From Mycobacterium sp. 3519A (GTDB lineage Bacteria; Actinomycetota; Actinomycetes; Mycobacteriales; Mycobacteriaceae), in NCBI RefSeq assembly GCF_900240945.1, contig NZ_OESG01000013.1, positions 744,001-808,000 on the forward strand: a stretch of DNA of 64,000 bases, written 5' to 3'. A model generated the notes under the pieces. The model was not told where the DNA came from, did not search any database, and saw only the letters and a program-made list of their open reading frames with translations. Below, one piece after another: positions 19,611 to 28,873 of this stretch (the first letter of the stretch is position 1; the number at the start of each line of letters is the position of its first letter). The position numbers were made by a program, and so were the translations under genes.

Positions 19611-20545
19611 GAAACCAAGTCGACGACGTCGCGGATCGCGTCGACGACCAGTGCGGGCCGGTAGAGGTAGATGTCGTGTCCGCTGTCGGTCGCGGTGACC
19701 GGCACGACGCCCAGCGCGGCGGCCAGCTGTCGCTGCGCGGCAAGCCAGTCGGCGAAGGTCACCTGCTCGCCCTGGGTCGCCTCGGGCGGCAGCAGATCCG
19801 TGCGCCACGGTCTGTCGGCCGACAGCACGGCAGCGGGCATTGTCGGAAGTGGTGGCGCGGCATTGATTTGCGCGAACGTGTCGACGAGGCGCACACCCTC
19901 GGGTACTTGCGGTGACGTTTTCGCATTGGTGGCATCCCAGTTGGCGAGCTTGGCGGGGCCGACGATGTCCTCGATCTGCTCACTCACCGCGTCGACCATC
20001 ACCAGACCGGCGACAGACTGCGGATAGGAGCGCGCATACAGGGTGGCCACCAGGCCGGCGTACGAGTGGGCCACCAGGACATACGGGGCGGGCTCGTCGA
20101 GTGCGGTGAGCAATGCGTGCAGATCGCCGACATCGAGATCCACCGTGTGAGGCTGCGCGCGGGGTGTCGTGATGTCGACACCGTCCGTCCGGACGTCGGG
20201 ACGGTCGTAGGCGCAGACCCGGGTGAACTGCGCCACCGACGGCAGCACCGCGTCGTCGCTGCGCATCAGATGTCCGCCGAAGGGCAGGTCGTCGCCGGGG
20301 GCGTTGTATGCAGGGTCGGCCGGGTCGAGTATCTGCAGCCAATCCTCGGCGCCGTTTCCCTTGCCCGCCATCAGAATCACGGTCGGCGATCCCGTGCCGC
20401 GGCATTCGACGAAAATGCCACGCCCGCCGCCGATTTCGACCCGCCCCGACACATCGTCGACGTCAGCGGCTGCGGTAGGGGCGCCGCACAGGACCACCAT
20501 CCACAACGCGCAGACCCCGCTGGCAACCGAAGATTTGTCAAACAT
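19607..20545 (-). CDS. exported alpha/beta hydrolase
   Basis: A 312-aa protein with a signal peptide (MFDKSSVASGVCALWMVVLC..., cleavage likely after PTAAA). The hydrolase core shows VILMAGKGNGAEDW, the elbow VLVAHSYAGLVA (serine in H-S-Y-A-G), VMVDAVSEQ, and a His in ATDSGHDIYLYRP near the end. Longer N-terminal readings lack a signal peptide. It lies 13 bases after the serine hydrolase gene and overlaps the M23 lipoprotein gene. The substrate is unknown; an envelope lipid or ester is plausible. Confidence 0.88.
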   Translation of the reverse strand: MFDKSSVASGVCALWMVVLCGAPTAAADVDDVSGRVEIGGGRGIFVECRGTGSPTVILMAGKGNGAEDWLQILDPADPAYNAPGDDLPFGGHLMRSDDAVLPSVAQFTRVCAYDRPDVRTDGVDITTPRAQPHTVDLDVGDLHALLTALDEPAPYVLVAHSYAGLVATLYARSYPQSVAGLVMVDAVSEQIEDIVGPAKLANWDATNAKTSPQVPEGVRLVDTFAQINAAPPLPTMPAAVLSADRPWRTDLLPPEATQGEQVTFADWLAAQRQLAAALGVVPVTATDSGHDIYLYRPALVVDAIRDVVDLVS

Positions 20546-20558
20546 GGCTGTGCATCCG

Positions 20559-21689
20559 TCAGCGGTAGACGTGCTCTGGGGTGATGATCGCGGTGATCGC
20601 ACTGGCCAGGGCCGTGCCGACGTCGTGCGGCGCGTCGGTGTTGGCGAACACCGCAAGTGTGGTCTGCTCCTCCGGAAGGCCGACCACTACGGTCTCGAAG
20701 CCCGGCGTGACGCCGCTGTGGCCGATCCATCCGCTCGTTTCGAAGACGCCGACACCGTATCTCGCGGTTTCGCTCATCGGCAGGGCGCTGCGGAACCGCT
20801 CGCGCTGCATCTCCTCGGAGATCACCTCACCGGAGGACAGCGCCCGCGCCCAGATCCGCATATCGTCCAGCGTGGAGATCATGTTGCCGTCCGACCACGC
20901 CCAAGACGGGTTCCAGTCGGTGGTGATTCGGTCGGTTCCGTCCAGGACGGTGTAACCCTGCGGATGCGGACCGGGAAACGCCGACGTCGTGGGGATGCTC
21001 GTGTGGGTCAACTTCAGCGGGACGAGGATCTGCTCGCTGACGTAGTCCCCGAGGCTCCGGCCGCTGACCTTCTCGACCACCAGACCGAGAAGGACGGTGT
21101 TGGTGTTGCAGTAGTCGTACTTTGTTCCCGGCGGAAACTGCAGCGGCTCGTCGAGCGCGTAGTCCAGAAGTTGTTGAGGAGTGAAAGTTCGTTGCGGGTC
21201 GGCGAGAAACGCGGCCTCGAACGCCGGCACGCCGTCGTAAGTGACCAGCCCGCTTTGCATCTGGGCCAGCAACCGCAACGTGATCACCTCGCCTGACGGC
21301 ACGCCAGGAATGTACTTCGCGATCGGGTCGTCGAGGCCCAGCTTACCCTGATCGATCAGCATCAGCAGCGCTGTGATGGTGAAAGTCTTTGTCACGCTGC
21401 CTATTCGCGTGTACATGTCGGTCTGCATGGGGGCTCGGGACGCTTTGTCGGCGATGCCGAACGCCCCGACGTAATCGTCGTCCGGTCCCCAGATGCCGAC
21501 GATCGCTCCCGGGATCGACTTGTCCGCCATGACCCGCTGGATCGCCGTGTCCAAACGGTCAGACAACGCCGACCCCTCGGTCGAACTCGCGTCCGATCCG
21601 CACGCACACAGCGCGGCGACCACTATGGCCGTGACAGCCACGCCGTTGACCACCCGATGAACTCGGGCGCTCCGACGCAAAGTGCGCAT
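20559..21689 (-). CDS. beta-lactamase-family serine hydrolase lipoprotein
   Basis: A 376-aa protein with a basic N-terminus, a hydrophobic core and a lipobox-like LCAC (Cys 30). The penicillin-binding fold motifs are present: SVTK (Ser98, Lys101), Y-C-N (193-195), and HSG in GWIGHSGVTPGF. Members act as D-Ala-D-Ala carboxypeptidases or as esterases; the class C/EstB layout does not distinguish these. It is first of three same-strand genes whose products all look exported. Confidence 0.9.
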   Translation of the reverse strand: MRTLRRSARVHRVVNGVAVTAIVVAALCACGSDASSTEGSALSDRLDTAIQRVMADKSIPGAIVGIWGPDDDYVGAFGIADKASRAPMQTDMYTRIGSVTKTFTITALLMLIDQGKLGLDDPIAKYIPGVPSGEVITLRLLAQMQSGLVTYDGVPAFEAAFLADPQRTFTPQQLLDYALDEPLQFPPGTKYDYCNTNTVLLGLVVEKVSGRSLGDYVSEQILVPLKLTHTSIPTTSAFPGPHPQGYTVLDGTDRITTDWNPSWAWSDGNMISTLDDMRIWARALSSGEVISEEMQRERFRSALPMSETARYGVGVFETSGWIGHSGVTPGFETVVVGLPEEQTTLAVFANTDAPHDVGTALASAITAIITPEHVYR

Positions 21690-21769
21690 CGACTAACGAT
21701 ACGGCTCACCACCAGCCGAGACGGACGAAATTGGGATCGGTAGCGACGCAAGCGCGTAATACTTCCGCC

Positions 21770-22135
21770 ATGCCCAACACCGGGAACCGCGTGGCGGTCG
21801 GACTCGTCGCCGTCGGGGCCGCGATCGCGTTCGCATCCCCGGCCGGCGCCGCGCCGGTGGACCCCGTACCCGGTGAAGGCTTCTTCCGCGTCGGGCCCGA
21901 CATTGCGCCGGGCCTGTACCACACGGACGGGACGGCATCGACGTGGCAGATCTTGATAAACGATGTGCCGACAGAGGATTCGATGTGCCGGTGGTTCACC
22001 TACAGCACACCGGATGCGAACAAGGACCATGTCGTCGCGACGAATATGTCGGTCGGGCCGATGTACGTGACCATCAACCCGACGGTGCAGGCTTTCGAGT
22101 CGCACAACTGTGAACCCTGGACGCGGGTCAGCTGA
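21770..22135 (+). CDS. small exported protein with GLYHTDG-type domain
   Basis: A 121-aa protein with a signal peptide (VGLVAVGAAIAFASPAGA). The mature part contains FFRVGPDIAPGLYHTDGTAS and two cysteines (MCRWF, HNCEPW) that could form a disulfide. I recognise this as a small secreted domain common in mycobacteria, with no known function. It is divergent from the serine hydrolase gene, about 80 bases apart. Confidence 0.78.
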   Translation: MPNTGNRVAVGLVAVGAAIAFASPAGAAPVDPVPGEGFFRVGPDIAPGLYHTDGTASTWQILINDVPTEDSMCRWFTYSTPDANKDHVVATNMSVGPMYVTINPTVQAFESHNCEPWTRVS

Positions 22136-22215
22136 ACGGATCGGGTTACTAAGCACTCGGGTTGAGGGCAGAAGGTCCCTACTGCGCGAGCCGTAACCGG
22201 CGCGACACTCCAGTG

Positions 22216-22752
22216 ATGATTACCCGACGGGTAGCTCTCGCCGCCTTCGGAACACTGGCCGTAGCCGGTGTTCTAGGTCTCGAGTACGCACGCCGCTCGC
22301 ACGTGCCGCACGTGCCGCTCGCCGACGGTCCAGGCGGGGGAATGATGGGCGTCGATCCGGTCGACATGCAGACCTACATGGAGATGTTCAGCCGCCATGC
22401 CGAGATCAATCGCATTGTCGATGAGATCCCGGGCGGCGTCCGCACGACCACGGAATCGACGTCGCCCGACCTGGTCGCAAAGCTTCAGGCGCACGTAACG
22501 GCCATGTACTCGCGCCTAGGAAACGGAACGGAGGTGACATGCATGAGCTCGAGCTTGCCGACGCTGTTCCGCGCCGCCGACGGTTACCGCCGCCAGCTCA
22601 CCATCATTCCGACCGGGGTCATCGCCGAAGAAACCGCCGAAGATCCCGTCATCATTCGAGCAATCCGCGAACATGCCCGCGAGGTCACCGGATTCGTCCG
22701 CGACGGGATGCCGGCCATGATGGGACCCGGCGGCATGATGGGCCCGCGCTGA
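22216..22752 (+). CDS. exported methionine-rich protein
   Basis: A 178-aa protein starting MITRRVALAAFGTLAVAGVLG, a signal or anchor segment. Methionine clusters lie at both ends (GGGMMGVDPVDMQTYMEMF; MPAMMGPGGMMGPR). A central Cys occurs in EVTCMSSSLP. Met-rich exported proteins often bind Cu(I), but this is only an inference from composition. No family is recognised. Confidence 0.7.
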   Translation: MITRRVALAAFGTLAVAGVLGLEYARRSHVPHVPLADGPGGGMMGVDPVDMQTYMEMFSRHAEINRIVDEIPGGVRTTTESTSPDLVAKLQAHVTAMYSRLGNGTEVTCMSSSLPTLFRAADGYRRQLTIIPTGVIAEETAEDPVIIRAIREHAREVTGFVRDGMPAMMGPGGMMGPR

Positions 22753-22839
22753 TTCGGAATCCGCGGATCCGTGCCAAGGATCCGCCAAGACGTCCAGTCC
22801 ACTCTTGGGACCAACACGTCTCGGAGAGGACCGATCATC

Positions 22840-23310
22840 ATGAAGAGCAAACTGCTCGCCGCGCTGTCGATCGCGGCCGCAGCCGCGCTGCCCGCTGCGG
22901 CCATCGCGAACGCCTGCGGCGGCGGTGGCGACATCCCCCCGAGCGCCGAATTCGTGACTCCGTCGGGGAACATCGTCTGCGACATCTACGGGGACGGCTC
23001 AGGCGCGAACTGCGAAGTCCGCGAACACGTTTGGTCGGTACCCGCATCCACCCGTGGCCCGGAAGGCAGGGCGTGCGACTTCACCTTCGGAGGTTTGGAG
23101 TTCTACGTCAGCGGAGGCAACTCGGGCAGCCTCGGGTGCTACGAGGGCGTCAGTGCGTTCAACCGAAAGGGCCTGAAGACACTCGACTACGGCCAGACCC
23201 GGTCGCTGGGCCGAATGACGTGTGCCAGTGCGCAGTCCGGCGTGACATGCACCGACACAGCTACCGGTCACTACTTCCGGGTCTCCCGCGAGGACTACCA
23301 GTTGGGCTGA
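22840..23310 (+). CDS. small secreted cysteine-rich protein
   Basis: A 156-aa protein with a clear signal peptide (MKSKLLAALSIAAAAALPAAAIANA) and a GGAGAGGA site before the ATG. The mature region has eight cysteines, including CGGGGDIPP, NIVCDIYGDGSGANCEV and MTCASAQSGVTC, suggesting disulfides. The motif SGNIVCDI followed by GVTCTDTATGHYFRVSRE resembles a widespread actinobacterial secreted family without known function. Confidence 0.8.
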   Translation: MKSKLLAALSIAAAAALPAAAIANACGGGGDIPPSAEFVTPSGNIVCDIYGDGSGANCEVREHVWSVPASTRGPEGRACDFTFGGLEFYVSGGNSGSLGCYEGVSAFNRKGLKTLDYGQTRSLGRMTCASAQSGVTCTDTATGHYFRVSREDYQLG

Positions 23311-23347
23311 CGGGCGCCAACCGTCTCGAAACCCGTTGTGCCAGTTA

Positions 23348-23713
23348 CTAATCGGTGGCGACGTGCGGCGGGTCGTAGATCACGAGGAACACCAGGTCAT
23401 CGTCGCCGGTGTTCGTCAGGCCATGCACTGAATTGGCGGGCACCTTGACCAGCGTGCCCGGCTTGACATCCCACCTGCGCCGGTCGATTCGCACACAACC
23501 GCTACCCCTCAAGAAGTAGAACGCGTGGTTGTAGTCGTGGTGGTGCAACGGAGTTCCGCCGCCGGGGCCGAACATCGTCAGTTGCGCGCTGAACAGCGTC
23601 GAGTACTGGCCGCCGACCAGATCGTCGCTGATCCAGAACTTCGCGCCGAGGTCGGTCTTGTGCCAGACGATGTCTTCCGGCGCGATCACATTCGGCAACG
23701 TGCCCTCACTCAT
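23348..23713 (-). CDS. single-domain cupin protein
   Basis: A 121-aa cupin with the metal-binding motif PLHHHDYNHAFYFLRG and the second motif VPANSVHGLTNTG. An AAGGAGAA ribosome site precedes the ATG. It could be a small dioxygenase, isomerase or sugar-binding protein. It is divergent from the lysR gene with 116 bases between, so it is the likely target of that regulator. Confidence 0.87.
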   Translation of the reverse strand: MSEGTLPNVIAPEDIVWHKTDLGAKFWISDDLVGGQYSTLFSAQLTMFGPGGGTPLHHHDYNHAFYFLRGSGCVRIDRRRWDVKPGTLVKVPANSVHGLTNTGDDDLVFLVIYDPPHVATD

Positions 23714-23776
23714 CGGATTCTCCTTTCTCTGCCCGCTGACTGCGGCCTACGATTACTACAACGCTTTGACAACACA

Positions 23777-23807
23777 GATCGGCATAATGGTTCAGTTATG
23801 ACCGATC
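23777..23807. promoter_or_regulatory. probable LysR-type operator
   Basis: GATCGGCATAA and TTATGACCGATC face each other across eight bases, an inverted repeat with one unpaired base, in the gap between the cupin and lysR genes. Position and symmetry fit an operator for divergent control by the LysR protein. The binding partner is inferred. Confidence 0.5.
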
Positions 23808-23829
23808 ACCCGGTCGATATGGAGGGTCG

Positions 23830-24714
23830 ATGCCGACCGAGTGGCAACTCACGACCTTCATCACGGTCGCCGACCACGGCGGCTTCACCGCCGCAGGCCG
23901 ACGGCTCGGGTTGACCCAACCGGCCATCAGCCGGGCCATCGCCGCGTTGGAGAACGAACTGGGGCTGCCGCTGTTCGCGCGCCGCCGCGACGGGCTCTCG
24001 CTGACCGAAGCCGGTTCCGTCGCACTGACGTACGCCCGAGAAGCCGTCCGGCAGTTGACCTTGATGCGCACCGAGGTCGCCGGTTTGGCCGGTGACGTCA
24101 CCGGGACGCTGCGCGTGGCCAGCCTGCCGACCGCCACCGCCACGTTCGTCGCGCCGCAGCTGGAAACGTTCGCCCAGCGACACCCTGCGGTCAGCATCCG
24201 GTTGCTCGAGGGCAGCGAGGAGGAGGTGCGCGACTGGCTCGACCAGGGTGTCGTCGAGGCCGGTGTGGTCAGTCTGCCCATCAAAGGCCTTGAAGCGGCG
24301 CCGCTCGGGGACCAGGTGCTGGTGGCGGTGGTGCCCGCCGACAGTCGACTGGCCGCGCAGGAAACCGTCACCTATCCGGACTTGGCGGCGGAGCCCTTCG
24401 TCCGCGGCACCGGCGGTCTGGCCGACGTGTTCCTGCCGATCGCACGCAAGGCCGGTGTCGAGTTCGACCTGGCTTTCGACGCGCGGGAAATCGCGGCGGC
24501 GCTCGAGATCGTGCGGGCAGGTCTCGGGGTCAGCATTCTGCCGAGCGCCGGTCTACCTGACGTCGCGGGTGTCGTGATTCGACCGCTGGCACCGCGCACG
24601 GTGCGTCGCCTCGGCGTAGCCGTCTCGGCGAGCGCATCGGCACCCGCGCGCGCCTTCCTCGACCACGTCGCCGCGCTCGGTGTGAGCGAAAACACCACCG
24701 GACCTGGGCGGTAA
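23830..24714 (+). CDS. LysR-family transcriptional regulator
   Basis: A 294-aa protein with GGAGGG before the ATG. The winged HTH spans residues 1-60 (FTAAGRRLGLTQPAISRAIAALENELGLPLFARRRDG). The remainder is a periplasmic-binding-like effector domain (GTLRVASLPTATATFVAPQL...). The effector is unknown. It probably regulates the divergent cupin through the dyad at 23777 and may affect the transporter 30 bases downstream. Confidence 0.92.
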   Translation: MPTEWQLTTFITVADHGGFTAAGRRLGLTQPAISRAIAALENELGLPLFARRRDGLSLTEAGSVALTYAREAVRQLTLMRTEVAGLAGDVTGTLRVASLPTATATFVAPQLETFAQRHPAVSIRLLEGSEEEVRDWLDQGVVEAGVVSLPIKGLEAAPLGDQVLVAVVPADSRLAAQETVTYPDLAAEPFVRGTGGLADVFLPIARKAGVEFDLAFDAREIAAALEIVRAGLGVSILPSAGLPDVAGVVIRPLAPRTVRRLGVAVSASASAPARAFLDHVAALGVSENTTGPGR

Positions 24715-24744
24715 CCGGAACCTTCACCGGCGTTCGCGCGTTGC

Positions 24745-26196
24745 GTGAACCGAGTCGAAGGTGGATTTGGAGGCATTGCTGTGCAGTTGACCCGTGGCCG
24801 CGCGGGCCAGCCGTGGGGGGTGCGTCGACGCGAGATGTTGACGCGCATAGTCCGGGAAACCGACCCACCGACGGACACGTTTGCCCGGATCACCGATCCG
24901 GTACGCGACGAAGGCGACGCCGCTTACCGCGAGCGCGTCGGCGAGGTGCTCGACGTCGCAGGCAACATCGGCGCAATCCTGATGGCCTCGGGTACGCCCG
25001 CGACGGCCACGATGGAGCAGGTGCGCGCCATCGCCGCGGCCTACGGCATCGACCGGTGCGAGGTCGATGTCATCAACACGACCATCCACGTCGCCGCCTA
25101 CCGCGGACCGACGTCGCCCGCCGCGAGCACGTTGCACATCGTGCGGTACCGATCCATGGATTTCAGTCGGCTGGCCGCCGTCGACCGGTTGATCGCCCGC
25201 ATCCGCGCCGGTCAGGTGCCGCCGTCGCAGGCCCGCGACGAACTGAACACCATCATCACCGCGCCGCACCCGTACAAGCGCTGGGTCGCCACCCTGGCAT
25301 GGGGTGCGTTGGCGTTCGCCACAGCGGGAACCCTCGGTGCGGGTCTGTTGGTGTGCCTGGTCAGCGCGTTGAGTGCGATGACAATCGACCGGGTCAACCG
25401 GCGACTCAACCGGCACGGTCTTCCGTTCTTCTTTCAGTACGCAGTCGGTGGCGCGATCGCGACGGCGCCTGCGATCGTCCTGTACGCATTCAGCCCCAAG
25501 CTCGGATTGCACTTCGATCCGACGGTCGCGATCGCTGCCGGACTGGTCGTGCTTCTTGCCGGACTGTCGTTGGTCGGTTCGGTCGGCGACGTCATCAGCG
25601 GCGCTCCTGTCACCGCGGCGGGCCGATTCTTCGAGTTGGTGATGATGACGGCGTCGACGATTGCCGGCGTGGCAGTCGTGCTGCACCTCGCCAGCCGGTT
25701 CGGTGCACCGTTCGTCGCGATCAGCGCCAACGCCCCACCGGCGCTCGCGGAGTTCCCTGCGCGCGTGGCCTTCGGCGCGGCGAGTGCGGCGGCCTTCGCG
25801 TTGGCCTGCTACGCGGAACGATCCGCGGCGATGGCCGCGGCATTCGGCGGTGCGGCGGGCACCATCGCGTTCCTTTTGGCGCAGGGCGCGGGTTTGGGCC
25901 CGGTTGTGGCTTCATTCATCGCGGCGGTCCCGATCGGCCTGGTCGGCCGTCTGATGGAACGGCGTAATCTGGCTCCGCCGCTTGTGGTTTCGATCACCGG
26001 TATCGTTCCGCTGCTGCCGGGCTTGGCGTTGCTGCACGGCATTTACGCGATCCTCAACGACCAGCACGCGGTCGGATTCGGTTCGGTGTTGGGGGCCCTC
26101 GCCATCGGTACCGCCCTCGCCGCGGGTGTCACCCTGGGCGAGTGGAGTTCGTGGAAGGTTCGGCGGCCTGTCTCTAGGCGTCCCGCAACACGGTAG
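24745..26196 (+). CDS. ThrE-family threonine/serine exporter-like membrane protein
   Basis: A 483-aa protein. The hydrophilic N-terminus (to about residue 175) carries the ThrE amphipathic domain, with [16 protein letters not shown] near residue 70. About ten membrane helices follow, in the two-part ThrE/ThrE_2 arrangement ([21 protein letters not shown] onward). Corynebacterial ThrE exports threonine and serine. The GTG at 24745 is used; starts further downstream cannot be excluded. The 3' end overlaps the convergent OsmC gene by 23 bases. Confidence 0.88.
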   Translation: MNRVEGGFGGIAVQLTRGRAGQPWGVRRREMLTRIVRETDPPTDTFARITDPVRDEGDAAYRERVGEVLDVAGNIGAILMASGTPATATMEQVRAIAAAYGIDRCEVDVINTTIHVAAYRGPTSPAASTLHIVRYRSMDFSRLAAVDRLIARIRAGQVPPSQARDELNTIITAPHPYKRWVATLAWGALAFATAGTLGAGLLVCLVSALSAMTIDRVNRRLNRHGLPFFFQYAVGGAIATAPAIVLYAFSPKLGLHFDPTVAIAAGLVVLLAGLSLVGSVGDVISGAPVTAAGRFFELVMMTASTIAGVAVVLHLASRFGAPFVAISANAPPALAEFPARVAFGAASAAAFALACYAERSAAMAAAFGGAAGTIAFLLAQGAGLGPVVASFIAAVPIGLVGRLMERRNLAPPLVVSITGIVPLLPGLALLHGIYAILNDQHAVGFGSVLGALAIGTALAAGVTLGEWSSWKVRRPVSRRPATR

Positions 26197-26620
26197 CGAT
26201 GTCGATCTCCGACACCAGCGTTTGATGCACGGGGCAGCGTTCGGCGATCTGCAATAACCGTTGCCGCTGCGCATCATCCAGATCGCCGATGAACGTGACC
26301 TCCTTGTCGATATGGTCGATCAGGCCCTTGGTGGTTTCACAATGAGCGCAGTCTTCGGCATGAATACGGTTGTGCCGCAACGTTACTCGGACGTCTTCCA
26401 GCGGCCACCCTTTGCGGTCGGCATACATCCGTACCGTCATCGAGGTACACGTCCCGAGCGCGGCGAGTAGCAGATCATATGGGGTGGGCCCCGCGTCGGC
26501 GCCGACCGGCGCCGGTTCGTCGGCGACCAGGTGATGGGCCCCTGCGGTGATGTGCTGTGTGTACGACCCCGGGCCCGTGCCGGAAATGGTCACCGTGCCC
26601 TCGGCTTCTTGTGTCGTCAT
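26174..26620 (-). CDS. OsmC-family protein
   Basis: A 148-aa protein with the OsmC fold: [28 protein letters not shown] holds the first conserved Cys, and [14 protein letters not shown] the second. Unlike Ohr at 54686, the spacing and neighbouring residues fit the OsmC/YhfA branch, thiol peroxidases or related proteins. An extra ECxHC-like piece ([13 protein letters not shown]) could bind metal. The ATG at 26620 gives a normal length; an ATG at 26638 is also possible. Confidence 0.87.
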   Translation of the reverse strand: MTTQEAEGTVTISGTGPGSYTQHITAGAHHLVADEPAPVGADAGPTPYDLLLAALGTCTSMTVRMYADRKGWPLEDVRVTLRHNRIHAEDCAHCETTKGLIDHIDKEVTFIGDLDDAQRQRLLQIAERCPVHQTLVSEIDIATVLRDA

Positions 26621-26711
26621 GTCATCAGCATTGCGCATACGGGCAACGACCGGGGAGCGACCCCGCATGCACGCCAGACGATTTCGGCGTGGCGGGGCTA
26701 TTCTGAGGGAA

Positions 26712-27236
26712 GTGATCACCCCGCTGCCGCCCTCCTCCGCCGACGACGCTGCGCTGATGTCAGCGGTCACCGAGTTGGTCAACCGTGTCTACAAGGAAGC
26801 TGAGCGTGGGCTCTGGCAGGACGACGCGGCACGGACCAACTGCGAGGAATTGATGGCCATCACCCGTGCCGGTCAGCTCGTAGTGGCAACCGACGGCGAT
26901 CGGCTGACGGGTGTGGTGCGGGTCCAGCGACTCGACGAGCACACAGGCGAGTTCGGGATGCTGGCCGCCGATCCGGCCCTGCGCGGCCGAGGCATCGGTC
27001 GTGACCTCGTCCGCTTCGCGGAAGACGCCAGCCGGGCCGGCGGCTGTCGACACATGCAACTGGAACTTCTGGTGCCGCGCGACTGGGTGCTGGACTCCAA
27101 GGAGTTCCTGGCAGCCTGGTACGACCGGTTGGGGTACCGGCTGCAACGCGTCGGCCACATCGAGGAGGCCTACCCGGAGTTGGCGCCGTTGTTGTGCACG
27201 GCGGCCGATTTCCGCATCTACCGCAAGACGCTCTGA
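26712..27236 (+). CDS. GNAT-family N-acetyltransferase
   Basis: A 174-aa protein starting from GTG with GAGGGA four bases upstream. The acetyl-CoA motif A reads [22 protein letters not shown], and motif [19 protein letters not shown]. The acceptor substrate is unknown. It is divergent from the OsmC gene and converges on whiB3. Confidence 0.88.
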   Translation: MITPLPPSSADDAALMSAVTELVNRVYKEAERGLWQDDAARTNCEELMAITRAGQLVVATDGDRLTGVVRVQRLDEHTGEFGMLAADPALRGRGIGRDLVRFAEDASRAGGCRHMQLELLVPRDWVLDSKEFLAAWYDRLGYRLQRVGHIEEAYPELAPLLCTAADFRIYRKTL

Positions 27237-27246
27237 CTCGCGCACG

Positions 27247-27275
27247 AAAAAAGCCCCAACCCGGATCGCGGGGCT
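27247..27275 (-). terminator. whiB3 intrinsic terminator
   Basis: On the minus strand AGCCCC (27275-27270) pairs with GGGGCT ending at 27252, then runs into TTTTTT. It lies 35 bases past the whiB3 stop. On the plus strand there is no clean U-tract, so it serves mainly whiB3. Confidence 0.85.
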
Positions 27276-27309
27276 GAGGCTGTTTCCGATGGCTGTTTTC
27301 GATTTCGCG

Positions 27310-27600
27310 TTACGAGGCCCTGCGGATGCCCCGCTTGAGCAGAAGTTCACGCTCGGACTCGGACAGACCGCCCCAGATGCCGTACGGCTCACCTACGGCC
27401 AGTGCGTGCGCGCGACACTGTGCGACCACTGGGCACTGGCGGCACATCTCTTTGGCGCGCATCTCACGCTGAGCGCGTGCACGGCCACGTTCGCCGTCCG
27501 GATGGAAGAACATAGCGGAATCGACGCCCCGGCACAGGCCTGACATCTGCCAATCCCAAATATCAGCATTAGGTCCGGGTAGCTGCTGCGGCTGTGGCAT
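27310..27600 (-). CDS. whiB3: iron-sulfur redox regulator WhiB3
   Basis: A 96-aa Wbl protein. Cysteines 23, 53, 56 and 62 make the [4Fe-4S] site (GLCRG; EMCRQCPVVAQCRAH). The GIWGG turn and a basic C-terminus (LLLKRGIRRAS) contact DNA. The N-terminus MPQPQQLPGPNADIW matches WhiB3, which binds SigA and controls polyketide and lipid synthesis and redox homeostasis. In M. tuberculosis it is next to groEL1; here about 11 kb separates them. An upstream extension to 27714 is not needed. Confidence 0.95.
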   Translation of the reverse strand: MPQPQQLPGPNADIWDWQMSGLCRGVDSAMFFHPDGERGRARAQREMRAKEMCRQCPVVAQCRAHALAVGEPYGIWGGLSESERELLLKRGIRRAS

Positions 27601-28026
27601 GGAAAAACCCTCTCTACCCACCCTTTTCGCACGCGAACGGGTGCGTGAGTTGTGGAACCGATCCGAGCGCAAGTCGCCGATGACTACTCGTGCACACAAA
27701 CTAGGGGCGCTCACGAAATTTCGTCAATAGCCCGAACATGTGCTCACCCGCATCGCCGCAGGCCCAGAATTTACATCACGTTCATCATTGCGATGCACTG
27801 GCAACGACGGCGGTGGTAACAAAACGTCGTCGATGCGATGACGACTTGTGTTTTAGCAGTTCGCTTCTCGTCGTGTCGCAAACATTTCCGTTCGTCCGGA
27901 TGACCCCGTTGACACTGCATTAACACGGCGACCATGAACTGTTAACGGATGTCGAATTGGCCATATGACGAATGCGTGCCCCGCGGTACCGGATATTGCG
28001 CAATACATTGATAGCGTCGCGAACCG
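27601..28026. other. long intergenic region between whiB3 and the TPR-like gene
   Basis: A 426-base divergent region, more AT-rich than its surroundings. It should hold the whiB3 promoter and leader and the promoter of the gene at 28027. A GCACGCG/CGCGTGC-like arm pair lies just before whiB3 (about 27630-27650), with GAGAGGG as probable ribosome site. I found no open reading frame with coding character and no recognised operator. Confidence 0.6.
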
Positions 28027-28806
28027 ATGAGCATGCTGGCCACCATCGCGTTCGGCGATGAACCGGGCCGCTGGCCGCTGCCCGCGGCCGCGACGCCTCG
28101 CGACCTCTGGCTGCGCGCCGTCGCCGCGGGCGGCCAGGGTCACTACGGCAGCGCGATGGCCGACCTCGACGTCCTGTGCCGGCGTCAGCGCGACGGCGCA
28201 CTGGTGTCCCTGGCGCACAGCACCCGCGCGTCGTTCCTGCGTCAACTGGGCTGGCACGACAGGGCCCGCCGCTGGGACGGCCGCGCGCTGACCCTGGCCG
28301 GGGCCGACGTCGAAGCCGGCGCCGACGCGCTCATCGGACTGGCCGCCGACGCACTCGGCGTAGGTCGGTTCGCGGCGTCGGCCGCGGCGCTGCAGCGCGC
28401 GGCTGTGTTGCTGGCCGAGCAGTCGTCCCCGAGGCTGCCGGTGCGGCTTGCCTGGGTGACCGCTGAGCTGGCGATGGCCAGGGGCGACGGTCAGGCGGCC
28501 GTGCCGCACGCGGAGCGGGCCGTCGAACTGGCCAAGGCGCTGGGATCGGCGCGGCACGTCGTCAAATCCGACGTCGTGAAGGCCGCGGCGCTGTGCAGCG
28601 CCGGGGACGTCGACGCAGCTCGGCGGGTGGCCGACTGCGCGCTAGCGAAGGCAGGCCGGCTGGGAATCATCCCGCTGCGCTGGGCGTTGGCCTGCCTACT
28701 GGCCGACATCGGCAGCGGTCGCCACGACACAGCAGATGTACTGAGGATTCGTAACGAATGCGCAGCTACGGTGCGTCGCCGGGGAGGCGACCTGGCCGAT
28801 CGCTGA
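28027..28806 (+). CDS. helical-repeat (TPR-like) protein upstream of sigD
   Basis: A 259-aa protein made largely of Ala/Leu-rich helices with TPR spacing (YGSAMADLDVLCRRQRDGAL, DRARRWDGRALTLAGADVEAG, FAASAAALQRAAVLLAEQS). It occupies the place of Rv3415c, a conserved mycobacterial protein of unknown function, next to sigD. TPR folds usually mediate protein contacts. No catalytic motif is visible. Confidence 0.82.
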   Translation: MSMLATIAFGDEPGRWPLPAAATPRDLWLRAVAAGGQGHYGSAMADLDVLCRRQRDGALVSLAHSTRASFLRQLGWHDRARRWDGRALTLAGADVEAGADALIGLAADALGVGRFAASAAALQRAAVLLAEQSSPRLPVRLAWVTAELAMARGDGQAAVPHAERAVELAKALGSARHVVKSDVVKAAALCSAGDVDAARRVADCALAKAGRLGIIPLRWALACLLADIGSGRHDTADVLRIRNECAATVRRRGGDLADR

Positions 28807-28873
28807 GAATGGTCATGCCACTGTGATCGTTATTGTTTAGCTGACGTCCACACTTCGGGGACGTGTCCCTCAC

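Noticed and set aside
27601..28026. Possible small RNA in the whiB3 divergent region
   Set aside because: Some short inverted repeats occur, but no promoter-plus-terminator pair could be defined.
28858..28869. GGGAC-GT-GTCCC palindrome upstream of sigD
   Set aside because: Five-base arms at fixed spacing are expected dozens of times in this length of DNA; no known operator matches.
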